Part shown: in pieces, positions 44,805 through 57,336 of the stretch
Numbering within the stretch: position 1 is the first letter of the stretch
How the letters are laid out: each line of letters opens with the position of its first letter
Assembly (NCBI GenBank): GCA_009760885.1
Contig: CM019701.1
Coordinates: 12,855,963 to 12,919,962 of the forward strand
DNA from: Achatina immaculata
Lineage: Eukaryota; Mollusca; Gastropoda; Stylommatophora; Achatinidae
DNA: 64,000 nucleotides
Direction of reading: 5' to 3'
Made by a program: the position numbers and the translations under genes
The notes under the pieces: model-generated
What the model saw: only the letters and a program-made list of their open reading frames with translations
What the model was told of the DNA's origin: nothing
The model's database searches: none

Positions 44805-46320
44805 TTGTTAGACAAATTGAGTTAATAGTCGCTAACACACTTTTAGACAAAATCCTAGACGACTTTACACAACGACATCACCTAATGGGAAAATCAAGAA
44901 TCAAATAGATTACAATTTAGTGCAAAGAAGGTGAAGATCAAGTATAATTTCATCACAAACTTTACCAGCTGCTGATTGTGATACGGACCATGAGTTATTA
45001 ATAGCAGACATGAAGATAAAGATAAAAAAGACAGAGGATCAAGACCACTCCAATTTGATCTTACAAAAATGCCAGAACAATACGGTATAGAAGTGAAGAA
45101 CCTTTTCGAAACACTGATGGCTGTACAGGAGGAGATGACACCTGATGAACTGGCTACGAAAGTCAGAGATATCTTAATCACAGCAGTTAAAGATATGGTT
45201 CCGTAAAGAAAACACAAAAGAATAAATAGACTACAACAGGAACATCAGAACTAATAAAACAACGTAGAGAAATGAAGACAAAATGGAACATTACAAGAAA
45301 ACAGGGATGAATATAAATCTTTAACAAAAGAAGTGCGAAGAAGCATAAAAAAGACGCAAAATAATACTATAAGAGTGTTGTGAAAGAATAGAATGACATC
45401 AGAAGTGTTGAAGAGATAGCGAAATGTCTAAAGAAATGAAGACATTGACGAGAAATGTCACATCTAAGGTAAATGTGGTTTGAGACGAAATGGGGAAGAC
45501 CTTGGTAGAGACTGAGAAGATTCTGGAAAGATGGAAGGAATATTGCAGAGGAGTGTATGAGGCAGCTGACAATGAAGGCAGAAATGAACGGTGTCGGTTA
45601 TTATTGGAGGAGAAAGAACCCGAACAGCAACTGAAGAAGTTTTACGGGCAATAAGGAATCTGAAAAGAGGTAAATCTCCGGGATGTGATGACATAACAAC
45701 TGAACTTATTCAAGAAAGAGGAAAGGAATATGCAACAATCTATCATACGTTCTGTAAAAAAGATATGGCATTCAGGTATTTGGCGAAAGAAATGAAAAAG
45801 AACTGTATTCATGTCACTGCCGAAAAAAGGGTAACTTGAAAGTATGCACAAACTTCAGAACTGTTGCCCTATTTAGGCATCTAAGTAAAAGTTATCATCA
45901 TCAACAAAAGGCAAAATATTTCGTCTTCAAAAGTCGAAAGTGAAGACAATGTTGGTGTGCTTATATGACAGCACATGAGTTATTCACAAAAAATTAATTC
46001 CAGAGGGACAGACAGTTACTGCTAAAGTTTATTTAAGTATTTTGAAACGCTGTATTTAAGTATTTAGAGTCTTCATTAAAACTTAATGAGGAATGTTAGA
46101 GAGGGTGTAGTCAAGGTATATTACGATGTCACAAAAATTGGAGGTTATGAAATATCAGCGATTAGATATGATGATGACAGTATTACTATTCACAACACAA
46201 AAATGAATGGAAAGTCTAATTACTACTGACCGTATGAATAGTGAAGAGCAAAAACTTTATCTTAATGCAAGGAAAACTAATTTCATGACAGCTGACAAAG
46301 ACAAATAAGGCAGCCATCAT

Positions 46321-46376
<56 letters not shown>

Positions 46377-46975
46377 AAAAATTAGAAGAAGATGATAATT
46401 TTGAATATCATGGATCATTACTAAACAAAATAGAGAAGTAATGAGGGAAATTAAAAGTAGGACATCTATCGCTCATCAAATAATAAAACTAGTAAAGAAG
46501 TTGTGGAGAGGAACAAACAGAACTACAAAAATAAGATTTTTAGGGCATGCATCTTTCCCATCGCAACATATGCCTGTGAGACCTGGACACTTAACGAAAC
46601 ACCCAAGAAACATATAAATGCCTTTGAATGTAAATGCTACAGAAGAATCTTTCAAATATAATGGACACAAAAAAGAACAGATATATCCATACTACAAAAA
46701 CTTAATATTGAAGAAGGTAGGCTAATAAATAAGATCAAAGCGAGAAACTTAAATATTCTGGACATATCAAACGCCTTGATAATTTAGAGAAGATATTCCT
46801 GGAAGGGTACATAATGGGAAAAAGGAAGAGAGGAAGACCAAAGTGAAGATGGTTGCAAGACATCGTTGATGATCTGCGAATGGACGCAACAGCAACAGCC
46901 CATCTTGCTTACAAACCGAGGCTTACAGGAAATCTTTGAAATGGGGGGAATTCCGCAAGGAACATGCAACGTAAA
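44805..46975 (+). pseudogene. LINE family 3, longest copy (RT to C-terminus)
   Basis: Contains ATEEVLRAIRNLKRGKSPGC and DDITTELIQ, the start of a LINE RT domain, near 45,620-45,720. A KIGGYEISAIRYDDDS stretch at about 46,140 corresponds to the YADD motif region (here YDDD). At the end is GHIKRLDNLEKIFLEGYIMG. An (AT)n tract interrupts it at 46,328-46,373. Many stops. Confidence 0.8.
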
Positions 46976-47128
46976 TGGCTAATATATATATATATTCCAA
47001 ATGTTATATTACATATTATTCTATTGTAGGAAAAATATTAATAAAATATGAATATTCCCAAACAGTTATGAATTATATCTTCTAGGATTAAAAAAAAATC
47101 ATTCACATATTCTAAAACAAAAACATAC

Positions 47129-47149
47129 TTCTCTGTTTAGCCTCTTTAA
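47129..47149 (-). CDS. 21-nt micro-exon, heptad VKEAKQR
   Basis: Minus strand: TTTCGATACCAG acceptor, 21 nt, GTATGTTTTT donor. The exon ends in A instead of G, so the join to 44,218 would change the first codon from Asp to Asn. The left flank is type B-like and the right flank type A-like, so this module is a recombinant. Confidence 0.5.
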
Positions 47150-48264
47150 CTGGTATCGAAAGGGCCAAGTAATGGAAAGAAAATGACCATGTAAGCTTTT
47201 TGCTTGATTACAAAATTATTACATTCAATTTTAAGGAGCAGGATAAAACAATAATAAATTTTGTGTAAATAACATCCGAAGTCTGTTTCACGTAAGATCT
47301 ATCATTTTGCAGTTACTAGTCACTGATTTCAGAACTGAGGATAGTGAACCTTTGGTAATTGATTTTGACAAATCATATTTGTCTAGTAATAACAAACTAA
47401 TGTTGTGTGTTTTTGAGAAAATTATTTTTAAAGGTTATCAGAAGGGCAAATGAATTCGGATGCACAATTCTGATGATCATAAAAAATTGAAACAAAATGA
47501 TAGCACTTAAATTATCTCACTTTAGAGCTACATCAAATACACTGCAACATTAAACACAAGAAACGCTTTTTTGTTTTAGCTTTTTTTTATCTACCTGTGC
47601 TAGAAATGTAACACGGTGAGTGTAAATCAAGATAGTACTCTGAATATTAATATTATAAATATGATTATCATTTTTGCTATTGTTATTATTATTATCGTCA
47701 ACTGGAACCAAGATAGAGAATGAAAGCAGCGAAATTAGAAAATGTGAGAATCGGTGGGAGAGGAACATCCATGATAATAGTACATGAGGTCACGACAAAA
47801 GAAGATGACGCAGAAAAAATACAAAGTAAGGAACTACACCCTTAATACAATAGCCAAGACTCTACCAACTAAATACTCAAGAGAACAAATGACGACAGGT
47901 AGAATGACATTATGCAAGTAAAAGATAGAATAATCACCTACAGATACCACAAACAAGGGACTCTTGATAAAATGGCTTCCCCAGTACGGGCAAATACACT
48001 AATGGACAGTAGAAACAAGAATGGCTGACATGACTTAGCGTGTTTATTACCATGGAGCCTATCAAGACGCCGAGAGAAACAAGCTAACCAATGGCTGATC
48101 TAGGGGAGGGGGACCAGATCACCGACTGGCCAACTGAGGAACGAACTAAAAGTATGTAAAAGAAACAGACTGAAGGAAGAAGGAAAGAGACGGTCGTGAG
48201 TAGAAATGTAAAAGTTCGATAAGTTACGCTTGACGGGACTGAGAAGCGAGTTTAGGGATAGAAA
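47150..48264. other. Intron and unassigned DNA
   Basis: 47,150-47,570 is a type A upstream intron. 47,580-48,260 is not recognised. A 27-nt exon-like block at 47,996-48,022 has a stop in the shared phase and is not called. Confidence 0.4.
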
Positions 48265-48600
48265 CAAGGATGATCAAATCTTCGTTGTTAAGTGACAGGA
48301 TGATCAAATCCTCGTGGTTAAGTGACAGGATGATCAAATCCTCGTTGTTAAGTGACAGGGTGATCAAATCCTCGTTGTTAAGTGACAGGATGATCAAATC
48401 CTCGTTGTTAAGTGACAGGATGATCAAATCCTCGTGGTTGAGTGACAAGATGATCAAATCCTCGTTGTTAAGTGACAGGGTGATCAAATCCTCGTTGTTA
48501 AGTGACAGGGTGATCAAATCCTCGTTGTTAAGTGACAGGGTGATCAAATCCTCGTGGTTAAGTGACAGGGTGATCAAATCCTCGTGGTTAAGTGACCACA
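48265..48600. repeat. 30-bp minisatellite, about 11 copies
   Basis: Units contain GATCAAATCCTCGTTGTTAA with GTGACAGG. Very uniform; both strands stay open because 30 is a multiple of 3. Confidence 0.9.
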
Positions 48601-48789
48601 TGTCAATGATTACTAAAATTAGGAATTGCTGATGTGTTGTGCATAGACTACTGTAGACTCGACATTGTGAGCATGTATTAAGTGCTTCAGTGGCAGTTGA
48701 ATTTTCATGCTGTCCTTGTTTTGAAGTGACGTTGCCAATAACTGAATTGGACTGCAGGAAAGTGATAGTCCAGCAAGAACTCCCTCTAA

Positions 48790-49440
48790 CCAGAAAGAAA
48801 ACTTTCAACTAAAATATTTGTTGTCTCATAAGCTAAGCAGAGCACAAGAGGGCTGGCACATTAATGAAAACGAATGTTATGATACAATACATGCCCTTCA
48901 GAAATTGCACAATTACATATTACATTCACAGCTGACGGTTAGGACACTTGGCAAGGAACTGATCAATTTTCTAAGCTCAAATCATAAGAACAGGATATCC
49001 AAAACTGGTCCCAGATTATCCAGTCTTGCGTGCTTCAGACGTAATTTGTCCCAGGGTCTGAGATTATTGCTGACATGCTGTCAAGGCCGAGTACGTGAGT
49101 ACACCACGAAACTACAGACGAAGATGGTCCCTTGAACCTGACATAAACATTCACATGATCAAAGCAAACCTGATCGACTCTTCCAACTTCCACCCTCAAG
49201 GTTTCCCAACATGTGACCCATTCCCCCAAACCCAAGATCTTTTAGCCAGTCTGTCACAAGACGAAAATTTTCCAGAGCAAGATACAGGCACAGATGAAGA
49301 ACAAAATAAAGAAAATCCAGAAATCAAGAACTTGAAAGACAAGCTAACTGAACTATGTTCCGAGACCTTGCAGTCAGGTACGTTGACAATCACAAACAAG
49401 GTACAAATGGATAAAGCACCCTACAGGCCAAAACAATGAA
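48790..49440 (+). pseudogene. Ty3/gypsy-like pol: RNase H end and linker
   Basis: Reads LSRAQEGWHINENECYDTIH, then LHNYIL and VRTLGKELINFL, matching the RT-linked RNase H of LTR retrotransposons (E in NENEC; the D of the usual TDH is lost). In a shifted frame IIADMLSRPST ends the domain. A linker rich in D/E follows to 49,440. Frameshifts. Confidence 0.65.
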
Positions 49441-50486
49441 CAAAGGTTTTCAATAATTACGCGACAAAAACGATCATCTAGGGTCAGAAAAAGGTCATCC
49501 AAACATTACGACGTCGCTGGCCAAAACTGATTTCCGAGGTGGCAGAAGTTGTCAAAAATGCTTTATTTGCAAATCCAGAATCCTAAGGGTCTAAAACCAA
49601 CCATGCGAATAACAGACATGCCTCAATCCTGTAGGCAGAAAATTAGTATCGATTGTTATCATCCATACTGGACTACTGCACGTGGCATGAAGTGCATCAT
49701 TCATTTCTTGATGAGTACTCCAGATTGACGGAGTGGTTTGCAACTTCAGATATCAAGAGCCCGACAGCTGCCAAACGATTAGCGGGAGAGTTTATAACAA
49801 GGCTACTGTCCGTCCTTGTCCTACTATCCGTCCTTGTCCTACTATCCGTCCTTGTCCTACTATCCGTCCTTGTCCTGCTGTCCGTCCTTGTTCTACTATC
49901 CGTCCTTGTCCTACTGTCCGTCCTTGTCCTACTATCCGTCCTTGTTCTACTATCCGTCCTTGTCCTACTATCAGTCCTTGTCCTACTGTCCATCCTTGTC
50001 CTACTATCAGTCCTTGTCCTACTATCAGTCCTTGTCCTACTGTCCGTCCTTGTCCTGCTGTCCGTCCTTGTCCTGCTGTCCGTCCTTGTCCTACTATCAG
50101 TCCTTGTCCTACTATCCGTCCTTGTCCTACTGTCCGTCCTTGTCCTACTATCAGTCCTTGTCCTACTATCAGTCCTTGTCCTACTATCAGTCCTTGTCCT
50201 ACTATCAGTCCTTGTCCTGCTGTCCGTCCTTGTCCTGCTGTCCGTCCTTGTCCTGCTATCCGTCCTTGTCCTACTATCCGTCCTTGTCCTACTATCCGTC
50301 CTTGTCCTACTATCCGTCCTTGTCCTACTATCCGTCCTTGTCCTACTATCAGTCCTTGTCCTGCTGTCCGTCCTTGTCCTGCTGTCCGTCCTTGTCCTGC
50401 TATCAGTCCTTGTCCTACTGTCCGTCCTTGTCCTACTATCACTGGCTATAATTACAGATAATGGTCACGAATTCTGTGGCAGTTAG
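49441..50486 (+). pseudogene. Gypsy-like integrase interrupted by an in-frame 18-bp array
   Basis: Pieces of the HHCC zinc region (RRRWPKLISEVAEVVKNAL) lie at 49,500-49,570. The catalytic core begins FLDEYSRLTEWFATSD (first D) and continues KRLAGEFITR. The array follows, then IITDNGHEFCGS (second D). Because the unit is 18 bp the frame stays open across the array, from 49,653 to 50,486. About six residues of normal integrase are replaced by some 210 residues of Leu/Ser/Val. Confidence 0.75.
49803..50440. repeat. 18-bp minisatellite, about 35 copies
   Basis: Unit GTCCTTGTCCTACTATCC, nearly the same as at 32.9 kb. All six frames are open. It is flanked on both sides by integrase codons. Confidence 0.95.
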
Positions 50487-51349
50487 TTCCAACAGGTAGT
50501 AAAAAAATACAGCACCCTACACATCAGAATAGCACCACACCATCTGCATGCAAATGATAAAATAAAACCTTGAATGACATTATATCAAAGTTTGATCAGA
50601 AAGATTTTGCAGGTTGGGATAAGTATTTACCATCCGCTGTGGCGGCAATGAATATAAACATTTCAAATCGCAGAGGATATGCTCCATTTTTTTCTACCCT
50701 ACGTCTGACACACTGGCTTGCTCTTTGATGCCTTACTAAAGCCACATATAATTTGTTACAGTGAAGAAGATTCTATAGAACTTACACTGCTTCAACAGCT
50801 TTAACCTACATTGTTAAGCATATGAACGAGACAAATGAGAAGAGAAAATTGAAAAAGAATGAGAAAGCAAACATGTACGACTTAAAAGTAGGAGATCAAG
50901 TATTATCATTAATCAAGGGACATTATCAAAGTATGACAGAAGATGGAAATACGGATTCTGCATTATTCGAAAGTTATCCCCCTTGACATTCTACATTTTT
51001 AAAAAGCCATTTTATAGGGAATGTATATCGGACTCATGCTAAAGATGTTAGAGAATCCTCTATTACTTTGTCTGTACCTGCAGATAGTTCTATTAACAAG
51101 TCAAGAGCCGTCATTCTAGCAGAATTCAGTGACACCGAAAAATCCCTGTCTCCAGATGAATCATCAGACCGTGAAATCTTAGTAGACATGTCGGATAACA
51201 ACGACAATTCATACCTTGCTCAGAGACCAGCAGACAACAACAATCAAGAACAGAACAAAAAAGATAATTCATCTTCGTCAGAACAAGACAAGCTTGAAAC
51301 AGACATTGAGATTCGTCGCACTCCAACGCCAGATCAGCCACTGGCGTAG
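50487..51349 (+). pseudogene. Integrase rest and C-terminal domain of pol
   Basis: After a stop at 50,484: FQQVVKKYSTLHIRIAPHH, then KYLPSAVAAMNINISNRRGY, the end of the catalytic core. The third catalytic residue (E) is not recognisable. Next come ANMYDLKVGDQVLSLIKGHY and HFIGNVYRTHAKDVRES, the C-terminal domain, and an acidic/Q-rich end at the stop 51,349. Two or more frameshifts. Confidence 0.65.
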
Positions 51350-51577
51350 GACACGAACAGACACGAAGAACTCAAGTTATAACAAGAACATTCAGCTCAA
51401 CAAGTTCAATCTTCTCCAAGGGAAACTGAACCAACTCAGACGCAGCCGGATATGACATTGTAAGAACAGGTTCAGTTCATGAGAAATAGAAATAAACGTG
51501 AACACAGAGAACACTAGTGGACATTAGAGCAAAACTCTAGAGACAGTTGTTTGGAGATGTTGACCAGATTTGGTGGT

Positions 51578-51600
51578 GGGGGGGGGGGGGGGGGGAGGGG
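51578..51600 (+). promoter_or_regulatory. Poly-G / probable polypurine tract
   Basis: Eighteen G, one A, four G. It stands just after pol and before a TG at 51,606, as a plus-strand primer site does in LTR retrotransposons. The length of the G run may include sequencing error. Confidence 0.4.
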
Positions 51601-51605
51601 AGCCT

Positions 51606-52270
51606 TGTTTTCGCGGACAAATGGATTTGTAAATTGCGAAATTTTACTTTTTTTGGACATTGTACTGTGGTTGTGGGAGCAAGATTTTGTTCAGGCTGCC
51701 CACCTAAGGTCCTCTCATATATGTAAGTTTTTGTGTAGTAACTGTAAATTTTTGTGTTGTAATTGTAAGTTTTTGTGTATTACTTGTAAGTTTTTGGATA
51801 GTACTTGTAAGTTTTTGTGTAGTAATTGTAAGTTTTTGTTTAGTAATTGTAAGTTTTTTGTGTAGTACTTGTAAGTTTTTGTGTTGTAATTGTAAGTTTT
51901 TGTTTAGTAATTGTAAGTTTTTGTGTAGTACTTTTAAGTTTTTGTGTATTACTTGTACGTTTTTGTTTAGTAATTGTAGGTTTTTGTTTAGTAATTGTAA
52001 GTTTTGTTTAGTAATTGTACATTTTTGTGTAGTAGTTGTAAGTTTTTATTTAGTAATTGTAAGATTTTGCATAGTAATTGTAGGTTTTCTCTAAGTGAAG
52101 TCTTGGCGGGTAGTGTCTGAAACTATCTAGCTGTGCTGTCAAGTGATCTTTTCCTGTAACGTGACAATCTATAGTTGTCCTGTACGTGTACTATAGGGAG
52201 AAATAAATCATTTAATTTTGATCATCAAGAAGAATAAACATCAATTATGTACACGATTTTTTTCGGGGCA
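51606..52270 (+). mobile_element. Possible 3' LTR
   Basis: Begins TGTTTTCGCGG behind the purine run and contains AATAAATC at 52,202. The other LTR is not seen in the window, so the ends cannot be checked. A ~20-bp array lies inside. Confidence 0.3.
51718..52090. repeat. ~20-bp minisatellite, about 18 copies
   Basis: Unit AGTAATTGTAAGTTTTTGTG with variants. Confidence 0.85.
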
Positions 52271-53114
52271 CCTTTGAACTAAGTGATTTACGCACATTAG
52301 GGCAGTCTTGGGGCTGCTAATCTTTCACTGCATTTTGTTTAACTTGTAGCCGCTGAGTTCTACTTCAAAACCTTTTCTCTGTGTTTTTGTACATGGAGAA
52401 GAAAATAAACGTTAAGTTTTGTCATTGTAAATTGTGTATATAAATTGGTTGTATAATGGTTTCTTGAATAATGAAGTTAATACCGAACTCTCTTGTTGGG
52501 GCTCTATTCGTGTTAAGTATTGTTGTATGGTGAGATACGCATTTTAAAAATATTGACAATGGCCAGAAAATGTAAATCCTGATATATGAATATTACTACA
52601 TATTTATTCCTTAGTCCTCGTCCTTTTCGGTTCATTCATCATCATTTACGTTTTCAGTCATCCAGCTTTTCTATTTTCATCTTGCGTTTCATTGTTGCTT
52701 AATGTTGAATGTTAAGAGTTTGTGTCTTGTGAGATATATGCCAAGTTATGTCCTTTCGTGTTTTCAGTGTAACAGCGGTTTGTATGGTACGGTTGTGATT
52801 AAATCGATTATTTGAGTATAAGATAGATTCTTTCATTTGGCGATGTTTCTGTCTTTTTAATGTTTTGGAGTGTAAGTAGCAAGAATGAGAGGTGTTTTAC
52901 TGTTTCTCAGTCTGTATACATATAAAGGTAAAATTCCCGTTTCATTGCCATTAAGGCATATTGAGGAATACGGTGGTAGGCCCGTATTTTCCATGACCTT
53001 CGGCACATGAAAGTCTGATGTGATCAGTATCACGCTTGGCCGTTTTATCTTCCCAGATTTCTCTGGTACCCATATTTAGAGGTCTTTTTGGTGTGTACCA
53101 GAAAAAAATACCAG
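52271..53114. other. T-rich DNA, no gene; possible retroelement 3' part
   Basis: No ORF of note. The last 180 bp (GGTAGGCCCGTATTTTCCAT, GATGTGATCAGTATCACGC) end exactly at the (GATA)n run, suggesting the 3' end of an element with a tetranucleotide tail. Confidence 0.35.
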
Positions 53115-53231
<117 letters not shown>

Positions 53232-53519
53232 CATAAGAGTCATTTGTTTTAAGGAAAATCAGAGGGGGCCGGATCTAGGTGTTAGATAATGTGTTTCTTT
53301 TCTCTTCTTCTTGGTAGCACCAACATTTTACTCTGAGTACAGTTTGTACTGAGTACAGTCTGAAATTCTGTTTGATTTAACGGAGGTTTTGTTTTCTCAC
53401 AGTACAACTGAACAGGCGGTGAGAAGATTTATTTACTTTCTAATTAATATTTTTTCCCAGTATCCAAAATTTCTCCTATTACACACACCACCATAACATC
53501 TATAAATCTCTAACAAACT

Positions 53520-53766
53520 AATGTAGAAAGGAACCGAACAAAATCTAACACGAAGTGACAGTTATAATTCATTGGAAATTTAACGAGAAGGAGAGGGCTA
53601 GAAAGTATCATAAAAACATGAAAAGATAAACAGAAAAAGTGGGAGACGAAAAACAACAACGAAAAGTTCATGGCCAGGCATACAGTAAAAGTTCAGCAGC
53701 TCAGATGATGGAACATAATCAAAGAATGAGACCTGTGCTCCGATGATGATGATGATGATGATGATT
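53520..53766 (+). pseudogene. LINE family 1 3' relic with GAT tail
   Basis: From GAACAAAATCTAACACGAAG to GATGATGATGATG. Same segment order as the other modules, without internal array. Confidence 0.65.
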
Positions 53767-53924
53767 AAAGAAAAGTTTCCTTTATTTTAGATTCCGAGCA
53801 ATGTTTACTTGATACCTTAATTTATCACTCCAGCACAGCATCCCACTTTATTAAAAAACTAATCGAGGTTGTTAATTTATGATCAGTGTTAAAACATCTA
53901 CAAGTTCTCAAAATAAGAACATAC

Positions 53925-53945
53925 CTTTCTCTGTAGCGTTCTGGA
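53925..53945 (-). CDS. 21-nt micro-exon, heptad VQNATEK
   Basis: Minus strand: a tract of about 16 T, then GATTTTCCAG acceptor, 21 nt, GTATGTTCTT donor. Type A module. It contains the sequon N-A-T. The long T tract makes this the clearest acceptor of the array. Confidence 0.6.
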
Positions 53946-54014
53946 CTGGAAAATCAAAAAAAAAAAAAAAAGGCAAGAAATATAAGGGAAATAACCGTAT
54001 GAATGATCTGTTAC

Positions 54015-54062
54015 GTCTCTCTCTCTCTCTCTCACACACACAGAAAAAGAGAGAGAGAGAGA
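54015..54062. repeat. (CT)n-(AC)n-(GA)n simple repeat, inverted
   Basis: CT units followed by CACACACA and GA units; the CT and GA parts can pair. Lies in the intron. Confidence 0.8.
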
Positions 54063-54257
54063 AGTTTCAGGCGTAAAATGAAATAATAATCATTTTTCCG
54101 TAACTGAACTCCGAAATATAGCACGTATAAGGTACCGATCTGCAGTTTCTGCTCTCAAATCTTCCTGCTTCATTTGTTGACTGGAGTTGGTCAAACGTCT
54201 TGTTGAATGAACAAGAAGCCAATGATCCAAATTATATGTATAGATATATAATTATAT

Positions 54258-55640
54258 CTTACGTCTTACATCCTTCCTGTGCCGTTAAACATCACATAGG
54301 GCTCGTATAATTGCTTGCCAAGTTTCCCTATTATCCGTGAGGCGTTCTACTTCATTAAGATATGATCCGGTTTCTCTTAACAATGTCCTCTTTAGATTTT
54401 CATGTGGTCGACCTCTTTTTCTTCGGTCTGTTGTGCTCCACTTTATAGTTTGCTTTGGTATTCTCTAATTGTTTCTTCTCATCACATGGTCTGCATATGT
54501 CCATCTTTTTTTCTGATCAACCATGAGACAGGTTGTTGTTTGCGCATCTGCCTACTTTATACCAAATATTTTCCTTAGACATTTGTTTTCAGAACAGTCT
54601 AATTTCTTGTCTATTTCTTTAGTTGATTTCCAGCTTTCGCAGTCATAAATTAGGGTGCATATCACATTTGAATTGAATAATCTTAGTTGGTTTTTGTGCT
54701 TATAACTTTTGAATTCTATATGTTCTCAAGATCTTTGAAGGACAATGCTATTTTTGCAATCCTAACTTACTTTCTGGTGTCACCATCCTGGTCTGTGTAG
54801 CTGCCTAGGTATGCAAATTGGTTTACTTCATCAGCAACTGTTTCTTCTACGTATATTTTTCCTTCTTGATTAATGAGAAGTTTCATTATTTTTGTTTTGT
54901 ATTTTTTAATTTCAAGACCTATTTTGCTAGCCAAGGAAGAGAGATAATTTGGTTTTTCTTGCATCGATTTCACATTGTCACTGATAAGAGTTATTAGTTA
55001 TGTCATCTGCAAAATCAAGATCTTCTAGTTGGGTACCATGTATCCAATCAATGCAGGTTTTACCTGTACAGCATCTTTTCATTATAAAGTTTACGGCAAT
55101 TCCAAAAAGAGGTGGAGATAATATACATCCTTGTTTCACGTCGGTTTCAATCTGAAACCATATATTCATTCCTTCTTCCGTCTTGACTGAACAGATATAT
55201 CCGTTGTAGAGATCTGTAATGATGTTGACAGTTTTAGATGGTATTCCATATAGACGTAAAATTCTCCAGAATGAATCCCTGTGTATGCTATCAGATGCTT
55301 TGTTTTAACGTCTATGAAGTTCAGGATTAATGGTTTCAATATGTTCTTCAAGTATTATTCTTAGATTAAAGATCTGGCCGAGACAGCTTCTCTCTTTTCG
55401 AAATCCTGCCTGTTCTTCTCTCAATGATGATGATGATGTTGTGGATACTTCAATCAATGAATCCACTACATCCTTATTTCTATTCAGAATCACTTTACAA
55501 AACACCTTTGACACAACTGATAGTAAGGTTACACCCCTCCAGTTATTGCAGTCACTAAGGTTGCATTTTTCGGGTATTTTAAATGATTTCCTTTTTCCAT
55601 TTAGAAGGGACTTTTTCTTCTTTCCAAATTTTTAAAAACA
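54258..55640 (-). pseudogene. LINE family 2 with RT domain, longest copy
   Basis: Minus strand in order: FRKERSCLGQIFNLRIILEE (RT start), a DVKQGCILSPPLFGI segment, LEDLDFADDI (the catalytic F-A-D-D at about 55,005-55,016), GLEIKKYKTKIMKL, FAYLGSYTDQDGDTRK, and a decayed end near 54,260. Reverse transcriptase of a target-primed element. Five or more frame breaks. It sits between a type A and a type B exon and accounts for most of the extra length of that intron. Confidence 0.85.
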
Positions 55641-56142
55641 TTCTCTGTAGTTGTCTCATCTTGTCACATATATAATTACATATATTATATTATATGGAAT
55701 ATATATAAATATATATATTTTTGTTTAAGTGCAGTTTTCCTTTTATCCGTCCAATTTCGAGGCTTCTTTATCTGCTCCGTGCCTCTAATCTTTTTTTTAC
55801 GGAGATGGGGTCGTTGGCCCCATGCTCCAACCCCCCACCCTGGAGGACCGGGGTGCAAGCTTCGTCTGACCCCGACCCGCGCAGAGAGGGGTGGAGGTGA
55901 CCTGCAGCAAGGAGCCTTTATGGCCCGGAAAGCTGAAGAAGAAGAAGACAGTTGTCTCCTACAGTTCCTTAAAAGAGCAGTGGATATTTACCTTTTCAAA
56001 TGCACTTTTCTTAGCCGTAAGCTTATAATAAAAGTTATTTTTATAGTCAGAAAAATATAAATAAATAAAAGTAATATGTGAATATCTGTTCGTGTACTAC
56101 AAAAAGAAGAATCATTTACAGCAGGTAAAAACAAAAACATAC
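55641..56142. other. Intron with a GC-rich insert
   Basis: AT-rich 55,670-55,730, then a GC-rich island at 55,800-55,935 ending in (GAA)4. This may be a small retroelement with the same kind of tail as the LINE at 1.25 kb. The type B left flank continues after CAGTTGTCTCCTACAGTTCC. Confidence 0.45.
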
Positions 56143-56163
56143 CTCGCTGTCTGGCGGTTTCGG
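56143..56163 (-). CDS. 21-nt micro-exon, heptad AETARQR
   Basis: Minus strand: CACGATTTGTCAG acceptor, 21 nt, GTATGTTTTT donor. Type B module. Confidence 0.55.
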
Positions 56164-56359
56164 CTGACAAATCGTGGAAAGGTGAGTAATGGATATAAAA
56201 TAACAGAAAATAAAACTTTATTGCGCGATAAAATTATTTTTCAAGCACTAAATTTTTATATAATTTCTCTGTTAATGAAGAGACGAAATATATACCACTA
56301 ATGATGTACCGATTTACAATTACTATTCTCTGATTTCCATAATGAGGAAACAAAATACA

Positions 56360-57241
56360 AATTTAAAGATTATACATTCTCATAATGTCACCAGCTAATA
56401 CAACTTTGAGACAAGGAACAAATGCGTGAAATGTTCTGTGGTAAACACTTTTCAAACTCCTTCATCAACATCGAAATAAATGATAATAAACTATCAGCCT
56501 TTCGATGTGGATGCAACAAAGAGCGATATATGATGTACTATGAGTTAGCACTGTTGCAAAAATAAAATGAGTCTGCAGAGTTAATTATATATAATATTAC
56601 AAGAAAGCGAGAAGAAATAATTTGCCTTAAATAACACAAACACAGAAAGTATTTCAAAGAAGAAGAACTCGTCTAAATTCACTGCTAATATACAAGGAAC
56701 AACTTCGAGAAAAGTCCAAAAATAAAAATATGTGGGGATCCAAGCAACAACAAATGTATAATGCACATCTCAAATCAAGAATATTCTAGGCTGAAACAGC
56801 TATCAAACAAATAAGAAGCATTGTGTCTAATACAACATTATCCCTGAACATCAAAATTCTATCATGATCTGAGGAAATTAGTCATGGGCGATCAATAATC
56901 GATGCTAAGTTCACTAGAGATGATGGAGACGTGATTTCTTATACAAATATTAATAGTGCCATAAACAGCAAAGAGGTCTAACAAGAAATCTATAATAACA
57001 ATAAATAAGATATAACCTTTGTAAAGCTAACAGGAAGCGACAGACATCATTCACCAGAAAAATAATGAGAGAGAGAGGGGGGGGGGGCTTGAAAGCATTA
57101 AAACAACAGGAAAGACAAATGGAAATAGTGGCAGAGGAAAACCAATCTCGGACAGTCACACGCTAAAATTAACAAGTCGAACTGATATCACAAAAGGCGA
57201 TCTGAGTTAACATGGCACATATTGATGATGATGATGATAAT
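56360..57241 (+). pseudogene. LINE family 1 relic with GAT tail
   Basis: Full module relic without an internal array apart from a G run at 57,078. Tail GATGATGATGAT at 57,222-57,240. Confidence 0.65.
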
Positions 57242-57336
57242 AAGTAAAAAAATGTTTCATTTATTTTGTATCGCGTGCAATATTTAATAGACAACTTAGT
57301 TTACCACTAAATACAACATCTCACTTTATTACAAAA

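Noticed and set aside
47996..48022. 27-nt micro-exon candidate on the minus strand
   Set aside because: An ATGTCAG acceptor is present, but there is a TAG in the shared phase and no module flanks.
48265..48600. CRISPR-like regular repeats
   Set aside because: The units are adjacent without spacers; this is a plain minisatellite in a eukaryotic context, as are all other arrays here.
49792..50461. Open frames on both strands over the 18-bp array
   Set aside because: 18-bp periodicity keeps all six frames open; only the plus-strand integrase frame has meaning.
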